A stretch of DNA of 64,000 nucleotides from Sipunculus nudus (Eukaryota; Annelida; Sipuncula; Golfingiida; Sipunculidae): positions 34,714,027 through 34,778,026 of the forward strand of contig CM049308.1 in NCBI GenBank assembly GCA_026874595.1. The letters run 5' to 3'. Below, piece after piece: positions 55,025 through 61,171 of this stretch. The notes under the pieces were generated by a model, which did not search any database, had not been told where the DNA came from, and saw only the letters and a list, made by a program, of their open reading frames with translations. The position numbers and the translations under genes were made by a program. The first letter of the stretch is position 1; each line of letters starts with the position of its first letter.

Positions 55025-57388
55025 TTATGCTTTCTTCTCTTCTGTTTTTTTATCTTCTTTTTTCTTTTCTTCTTGTTTCTTTTTATCGTCATCGTCATCA
55101 TCGTCGACGTCCACGTCGACTTTTATGCTGGTCGAACCTTGGGTAGTAGCTTGGATCCAAGATTGAGTTATACCGAATCCCATTTGTGGTAATTGCATTA
55201 ATGCCGCCGCTGCTCCCTGCGCCAAGTTCGAAGACCATACGCCAGGAGGTTTGTAGGCCGCTTGTGCGGCTAAATTATCACTCATGGAAGGATTAGTCAA
55301 CCCGTCCATAACATTAGTAGCACGGCCGGTCGGAACGTTAGCTCCCGGTAAAACCGCATTGGTTGTAGCGCTGTTGCCTATAGGTGCTCCCGGTTTACTT
55401 CCGGGAGGTAATGGAGCTGGCCCTTTTGTATGTTTACTCAATTTTTCTAATTGGGCAATATCGCTTTTTGTAATTAATTTATCTTGTGCGGCTAATTTAT
55501 TTGTCGTTTCTTTTCCAAAAATAAGATCGCCGTATTTTCCTAAACGTTGTTTAGCTTCGGCTTTAGCTCTTTTCGCGAGTTCTTTAGCTTGTTTTTTAGC
55601 TTCGGCTTTAGCTTGTTTAGCTAGAGCTTTGGCTGCTTTTGTAGCTTCGTCTTGTGCTTTTTTAGCTAATTTAGAAGCTTCTTTTGCAGCTTTCTTTTTT
55701 CCTTTTTCGACGAGTTTAGTAGCGATTTCTTCAGGTGTAGCAGATTTTCCTAATCCTAATTTTTCTCTAAAAGATTTTTTAGCTTTAGTCGGTGGAAGTG
55801 GTGCGGGACCTTTTTTAATTTTACTTAATCTTTTTAATTCTGCTAAATCAGCTTTGGTAATTTTCGGGTCTGGTAATGTTTGATCTTTTTTAAATAAATT
55901 TTTTAATTTTTTACCCATACTTGTTTTTTCTACTTGTTGTAATGCTTCGGCTTTTATTTGTTTTGTTAATTTTTTAGCTTGTTCTTTAGCTGCTTTTTCT
56001 GCTTTTGTAGCTAATTTCATCGCTTCTTTTTCGGCGTGCTTTTTAGCTTGTTTGGCGAGTTTAGCAGTTTTCTTTTCGGCTTGTTTTGCCAATTTAGCGG
56101 CTTTTTCTGCAGCGTAAGCTTTAGCTTTATCTGCGGCTTTTGCTGTTTTTTCTGCAGCTTTAGCTTTTGCTTTTTCGGCTAATTTAGTAGCTTTTTCTGC
56201 CGCCGCAGCTTTTTTAGCATTTTTCGCTTCGGCTTTAATTTTGGCTTTTTCTGCAGCTTTTTGCGTTTTTGCTTCGGCTTTTGCACTTTTTGCTTCAGCT
56301 TTGGCAGTTTTTGCTTCAGCTTTTTTTGTGGCTTTCATTTGTGCTTTTTCTGTCGCTTTTTGCGTTTTTTCTGCCTTTTTTTGTGCTTTTTTGCAGCTTT
56401 CATTTGTGCTTTTTCTGTCGCTTTTTGTGTTTTTTCTGCCTTTTTTTGTGATTTTTCTGCCGCTTTCTGGCTTTTTTTCTTGCTTTTAACGATTTTCGTG
56501 GTGCGGGAACCGGTTTTTTCGGTTTTGTAGGAACGGGCGGGGCCGCCGGTTTTTTCGGTTTTTTTAGGGACGGGCGGGGCCGGCGCTTTCGGTTTTTTAG
56601 GAACGGGCGGGGCCGGCGCTTTCGGTTTTGTAGGTACGGGCGGCGCCGGTTTTGGAGGGATAGGTGGTGGTTTACGTTTAGCAGCTAAAATAGTATCTCT
56701 AGCTTTTCCGCGACTTGTTTTTAATGAAGCTCTAGCATCTTGTAACATTTTTTCTGTTACTTTAAATTTATTTTTTATATCGCCGGTAGTTTGTGCTTTT
56801 TTCATTGAATCTGAACTAGATTTTAATTTTTCAATTATTTCCGTTGCTTCTTTTTTTCTTTCACCTTTTAATTTTTTTGCTTGTTTTTTTAAAGCTTTAG
56901 CTTCTTTTTTTGCTATTTTATCTAATTCTTTGGCATGTTTTTTGCTTGTTTTTTAGCGGCGGCTTTTGATGCTTTTTCAGCTTTTTTACTTTTTTTGTAG
57001 CTTTTTCAATAGCTTTTTGTTCTTTTTTAGTTAATTTATCAGTTTTTGCTTTTTCTGCTTTTTTACTTTTTTCTGCTGCTTTTTTTTTGGCTTTTGCTTG
57101 TTTTTTAGCTTTTTTTCTGCTTTTTTTAATGCACTTTTTTCAGCTTTTTTCTTTTTTTGCTTTTGCTTTTTTTTCAGCTTTTTTAGTTTTTGCTTCTTTT
57201 TTCTTTGTTTTACTAGCTAATTTTTTTTCTTTTCTTGTTTGTTTAAATTTTGTGTTATACTTCTACTTGTTCTTCCATATTTATGCAAAGATGATTTTTT
57301 CATTTGTTTTTTTAAACGCGCAATTTCTTTTTTTTCTTTATGAGCAGCTTTTCTTTTTTTAAAATAACGGCCGATCGGTCCTGATTTT
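55025..57388 (-). pseudogene. Lysine/alanine-rich coiled-coil protein, several frame breaks
   Basis: The longest frame (55025-56338) encodes Ala/Lys/Glu heptad-like repeats, then two related modules each ending KGPAPLPP (about residues 150-195 and 300-345). A less biased C-terminal part follows (WSSNLAQGAAAALMQLPQMG) with a poly-Asp and Lys/Glu tail. A second frame (56335-56805) adds PxPKAPAPPVPKK repeats. Up to about 57388 similar Lys-rich sequence continues in changing frames, broken at A-runs. The original start is not identifiable. Its charge and coiled-coil character suggest a DNA-packaging or virion-core role. Some breaks may be homopolymer sequencing errors. Confidence 0.55.
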
Positions 57389-57390
57389 TT

Positions 57391-57960
57391 TTATGAATAT
57401 CTGCTCGTAGCGGATTGACCAATTTGTTTTTGTAAATTACTAATTTCTCTTCTTTGACGCCAATTGTCTAATATACTAGGTCTTTTTGCACTGGTCGAAG
57501 GAGGAGCAGAAGGGCGCCTACGGAAAGCAACCATTCGTTCACGTAAAGAAGGTTGTTTGGGTGTAGACGGTAAAGGTTTACTGGCGTCAAAAGGAATTTT
57601 TTTCGGTTTCGGAGCTACGGGAGGTGGTGGGGGAGCTGCTTTCGGTCTCGGAGGAGCGGTCCGGGGTTTGGGTTGCGGGGCGATTTTTGGTTTAGGAGCG
57701 ATAGGGGGCTTTGGTTTTGGGGCGATAGGGGGCTTTGGTTTTGGGGCGATAGGGGGCTTTGGTTTTGGGGCGATCTTTGGTTTAGGAGCGATAGGGGTTT
57801 TTCGTTTTGCTTGTGCAAAAGCTCGTTTTTGAGCCGTACTCAAAGCGGGTTTTTTCATTTTTAATCCGGAACGTAATAATGTATTACCCAGGTTGCTGAC
57901 ACGGCTGCCGATTTTACCGGCTTGTTTACCGGCGAGAGTTCCAATGGTTCGCACCACCAT
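57391..57960 (-). CDS. PKP-repeat basic protein, 189 aa
   Basis: ATG 57960, 29 nt after TATAAAAG (57989-57996). An N-terminal Gly/Arg-rich part (TLAGKQAGKIGSRVSNLG) leads to about eight 'IAPKPKP'-type repeats (residues 50-100), three of them exact at the DNA level in 30-bp units. Pro-rich and Arg-rich regions follow, ending in a short helix. It resembles a flexible virion or core linker protein; no homologue is recognised. Confidence 0.6.
   Translation of the reverse strand: MVVRTIGTLAGKQAGKIGSRVSNLGNTLLRSGLKMKKPALSTAQKRAFAQAKRKTPIAPKPKIAPKPKPPIAPKPKPPIAPKPKPPIAPKPKIAPQPKPRTAPPRPKAAPPPPPVAPKPKKIPFDASKPLPSTPKQPSLRERMVAFRRRPSAPPSTSAKRPSILDNWRQRREISNLQKQIGQSATSRYS
57677..57795 (-). repeat. 30-bp in-frame coding repeats
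   Basis: The plus-strand string 'gggggctttggttttggggc' recurs three times with a 30-bp period between degenerate outer copies. It encodes the PIAPKPKP units. Confidence 0.9.
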
Positions 57961-57988
57961 GGTTTAAAATATCAAGGATGGAGTCTTA

Positions 57989-57996
57989 CTTTTATA
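57989..57996 (-). promoter_or_regulatory. TATA box of the PKP-repeat gene
   Basis: TATAAAAG on the minus strand, 29 nt before the ATG at 57960. It overlaps the stop of the 802-aa frame. Confidence 0.6.
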
Positions 57997-60424
57997 CTCC
58001 TACAATCCTTCCAGGGCCCGTATCCACGTAAGGTCTCTGTTCAGATTTTCCTACCGAATACCAATTTTTTAATTGTTCTCGGAACAATGCTCGGGCTTTT
58101 TGTTTTTCGGGAGTGTCTTCCATTTCATCGATTCTTTCCCGGACCCGGATTTTTTGACTTATTATATCATTAGTCCGTAAATGTTCTTCTCGGATATAAA
58201 ACCAAGGATCTCTGTATTTTGACCAATCCCAAGCTTTATTTTTTGCATGTGCTAAAGCCGCGACTTTCGTAAGAAATTTTTTATTTAAATCTTTTTCCTG
58301 GTTTTTCCAATATTCTAAATCAGGTGTTTGTTGGATCACAGGTTTTTTCCAGAACCCGGGTTCGGGATACCCCGCTACTAAATAAACATCTTTTTCAAAT
58401 TTCCATAATTCTTCTAACCAATTATTCATTTTCTTATATAATCTCGCCCATTTTTTGGCTTTTGTAGTAGTTTGCACTTTTTCATCATCGTCTTCGAATT
58501 GATATTTTCGGAAAAACCGGTTGACTTGAATCAAAGCTTCTTGAGCTAATTTTATTTCTTGTTCGTTTAACCATACTTGACGTTCCAATTGTTGCATTCT
58601 TTCCCAGGAAGGATACAGTTCGGGAATATCGTCAGGTTTATTAAAAGGATCCCAATCAGGGGTCCCGATAAAATTAGGGTTTCCTGCAGCTTTTATTATA
58701 GCCAGATCCTCACTTTTTGCTATATAAGCTTTTTTTAAAACATCTAAATCTGCCACGGCTATTTTTTCGTAATCGTGAAATAATTTTAAAACTAATTCAT
58801 ATTTTTTAACTTTCATGTATTTAGCTTTGTAAGGTAAAAGTTTCGATAAATGAAAATATTTATACCAAGGACTTTTAGAAGTATCTAAAGTAACTGTTTG
58901 ATCTGTAAAAATATGTTGTAAAATCATTCTACCTTGTTCAGTAAACGTCGCCGGTGTTTTTGGTTTTTTAGTTGTGGGAGATCTGGGTGTGATAGCCAAA
59001 GGATACATTTTTTCGGGGTTTCTTTCCGGGTCGAGTAAATACCAAGCCATTTCACTGTAAGGTTCGAGTTCTTTAAAATATTTGTATGATTTACTTTTTG
59101 GTCTAGTCATTTGAATAATTGATTTTAACATTTTTGCATCGTACCCGAATTCTTCTCGTAATTCCAATAAACGTGTACGTAAATGTGGAGGGTGATAATA
59201 ATGGGGCATAGGCAATTCTGCCCCGTTTCCGTGGTTTTTAAAATTTATTCCCCAGAACGGTTCACCTTCGTTTATGTTTTCGTATCCTGGTGCATCGGGA
59301 CCGTTGATTTTCCACCAAACAGGTTTCCATAAATCGATAATTCTTTTTTGTAATTCCATTTGCATATCTTTTCCCATTTCTATATGTTTTTCGTGAACTT
59401 TTTGTTTGTACCATGAATAGTCTTTCATGTATGACGGAGGTCGGGCCTTTCCCACGTCTTTTTCACGTAACCAATGACCTATCTTCCTGTATTCCCATCC
59501 GTAATGAGTAATACGGTTTCCGGACCATATTGCCGGCACGGGTCTGATACCGAAATCTTGTAAATTGGTATGACCTTGAAAAGGTGTACCTTGCATAAAT
59601 TCGTCATCTGTTAATAATGTCATAAACTTGTGCCGGATATTGTAAAATTCATATTCGTCTGTTCGTTCAGCGAAATGGGGATGCCACCATAATCTTCTTC
59701 CTACTTCCAGGAATTCCCGGGAAGTGGGGTCCCGTGTTAAACACGGTACTTGTTTTCCTTGAGTCATAAACCCTTTGGTACTCAATTCAAAAAACGGTAA
59801 TGGGATATCTACTTTCATATAAAGTTGACCGTTTATAGTTTTATGATATGCTTTATAATCTTTACCTTTTTTATTATACCGGTCATAAATCAATTGCCAT
59901 CGAGGATCTCTGTTAGCCCATTTTTCTTTATACTTTTCACCGGCGGCTAAATCTTCCGGTTCGTCTATAATAGCTTCGGCCCATAACGTCCATGGAAAGT
60001 GTAAATAAATTAAAAGTAAAGTATTCACTTTTATCCATTCTTTTACTATTCCGCTTCTGTTAAACCAAGATAAAACTTTTTGTGTTTCTTCAGCATTCAA
60101 AAAAATTTTACGTCCCGGTTTATTCTCCGTTTGAGCCCGCCCCCATAAATTTTTTACCCTTTCGTGTACAAATTTAATTTCATAATATCCTTTTTTATTT
60201 AATACGTATTTTAATTTAGTTTTTAAAAACCCTGTAGTTTTTGGCCCTCGTGTGTATAAATCATGTAAACTAAAAACAAAAGAATCTGTAGGTGGCCAGA
60301 AGGCGCGGTAATTAGCGTGGTATTGTAACCATGACTTTCGTACGAATGGTTCAGCAGGTGATGGTTCTCCGGCTATTTTCCATTGTATAAATTTAATCAA
60401 TTCGTCTAACCCGTATGAAATAGC
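57992..60424 (-). CDS. Large Trp/Tyr-rich protein of unknown function, about 810 codons open
   Basis: The frame is open from just after an in-frame TAA (60425-60427) to the stop at 57992, but no ATG lies near its 5' end. The natural start is probably the ATG at 60493 in the same frame, before the stop. The sequence is rich in Trp, Tyr, Lys and Pro throughout, with no membrane segment and no nuclease, helicase or protease motif seen. It lies next to the packaging ATPase and polymerase. A terminal-protein or large minor virion role could be considered, but nothing in the sequence proves either. Confidence 0.65.
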   Translation of the reverse strand, partial: AISYGLDELIKFIQWKIAGEPSPAEPFVRKSWLQYHANYRAFWPPTDSFVFSLHDLYTRGPKTTGFLKTKLKYVLNKKGYYEIKFVHERVKNLWGRAQTENKPGRKIFLNAEETQKVLSWFNRSGIVKEWIKVNTLLLIYLHFPWTLWAEAIIDEPEDLAAGEKYKEKWANRDPRWQLIYDRYNKKGKDYKAYHKTINGQLYMKVDIPLPFFELSTKGFMTQGKQVPCLTRDPTSREFLEVGRRLWWHPHFAERTDEYEFYNIRHKFMTLLTDDEFMQGTPFQGHTNLQDFGIRPVPAIWSGNRITHYGWEYRKIGHWLREKDVGKARPPSYMKDYSWYKQKVHEKHIEMGKDMQMELQKRIIDLWKPVWWKINGPDAPGYENINEGEPFWGINFKNHGNGAELPMPHYYHPPHLRTRLLELREEFGYDAKMLKSIIQMTRPKSKSYKYFKELEPYSEMAWYLLDPERNPEKMYPLAITPRSPTTKKPKTPATFTEQGRMILQHIFTDQTVTLDTSKSPWYKYFHLSKLLPYKAKYMKVKKYELVLKLFHDYEKIAVADLDVLKKAYIAKSEDLAIIKAAGNPNFIGTPDWDPFNKPDDIPELYPSWERMQQLERQVWLNEQEIKLAQEALIQVNRFFRKYQFEDDDEKVQTTTKAKKWARLYKKMNNWLEELWKFEKDVYLVAGYPEPGFWKKPVIQQTPDLEYWKNQEKDLNKKFLTKVAALAHAKNKAWDWSKYRDPWFYIREEHLRTNDIISQKIRVRERIDEMEDTPEKQKARALFREQLKNWYSVGKSEQRPYVDTGPGRIVGV

Positions 60425-60493
60425 TTAATCAATTAAAATTTCAAACGCTGCTATTACAGTAGCACCGGCTACGGCAATAATGGGAATAGGCAT
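60425..60493 (-). CDS. 22-codon hydrophobic frame upstream of the 802-aa protein
   Basis: ATG 60493 to TAA 60425. It encodes a short Ala/Ile/Val-rich segment (MPIPIIAVAGATVIAA, then an acidic end) that looks like a membrane anchor or signal. It is in frame with the large downstream protein, separated only by the TAA. It is either a separate micro-peptide or the true N-terminus cut off by a nonsense change. Confidence 0.4.
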   Translation of the reverse strand: MPIPIIAVAGATVIAAFEILID

Positions 60494-60496
60494 ATT

Positions 60497-61126
60497 TTAA
60501 AGGTTATAGTATACGTGTTCTTCCCCTGGAAAAATTAAAGTTCTGAGCCTGTATTCGTCTGGGCACTTTTGTGTAAAATCCAATAACAAATAACCGTGCG
60601 GTTCTTTTGTGGCGTCGTCGTACACGTCTCGTAATTCTTTAGCTTTTGTCGGGAACATTTGCCGGGCTAAAACTTCGAATTGTAATCGGTCTCTGGGATT
60701 CTTTAATAATACGATATAATGAGAATTTAAAGATATGTTCCGTTGTTCTTTTTTTTCGTGGAATAAATTTTGTACGATAAAGATAATAGAAATGTTTCGG
60801 TGGTGACTTCCTTTTTCGAATATTTTTGCAGTTTCGGCTCCGCTCTCACGCATCAAATCATCGATTATCAATAACGTGTCGGCCTTTATATTACGTGCCG
60901 GTAACCCTTCTTCGAAAAAAATTTTATCACCAAACGTTTCTTTTAATTGAGAATAAATGGGTTGTTTTTCGGCATAACACCAAAGGATACGTTCAGGGGG
61001 TGGAGATATCATTTTATTCATATTATATAATAATTTCGTGACCCAAACGGTTTTCCCGGAGGAAGTAGGCCTCGCTACTAACATAGTAAAAGGATGTTTA
61101 AATTTATACCACGGTATATCACCCAT
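60497..61126 (-). CDS. ATP: A32-like genome-packaging ATPase, 209 aa
   Basis: The start at ATG 61126 (MGDIPWYKF) is chosen because a TATATAAG box at 61156-61163 lies 30 nt upstream; the longer frame begins with GTG. Walker A is ARPTSSGKT (residues 18-26) and Walker B LLIIDD (85-90). A conserved IVQN (117-120) follows. These fit the FtsK/HerA-type packaging ATPases of vaccinia A32, adenovirus-like elements and Polintons, which drive DNA into the capsid. The frame is intact. It lies between the polymerase and the 802-aa gene. Confidence 0.9.
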   Translation of the reverse strand: MGDIPWYKFKHPFTMLVARPTSSGKTVWVTKLLYNMNKMISPPPERILWCYAEKQPIYSQLKETFGDKIFFEEGLPARNIKADTLLIIDDLMRESGAETAKIFEKGSHHRNISIIFIVQNLFHEKKEQRNISLNSHYIVLLKNPRDRLQFEVLARQMFPTKAKELRDVYDDATKEPHGYLLLDFTQKCPDEYRLRTLIFPGEEHVYYNL

Positions 61127-61155
61127 AATTAGATAGAAACACATAAACACATTGA

Positions 61156-61163
61156 CTTATATA
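61156..61163 (-). promoter_or_regulatory. TATA box of the ATPase gene
   Basis: TATATAAG on the minus strand, 30 nt before the ATG at 61126. It lies in the gap after the polymerase stop (61172). Confidence 0.6.
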
Positions 61164-61171
61164 CACAGCTT

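Noticed and set aside
55284-57362. Long Phe/Leu/Cys-rich plus-strand frames resembling membrane proteins
   Set aside because: They are the antisense of the Lys/Ala-rich gene; Lys codons read backwards give Phe and Leu. No promoter or start context supports them.
57464-57864. Gly/Phe-rich plus-strand frames
   Set aside because: They are the antisense of the PKP-repeat protein.
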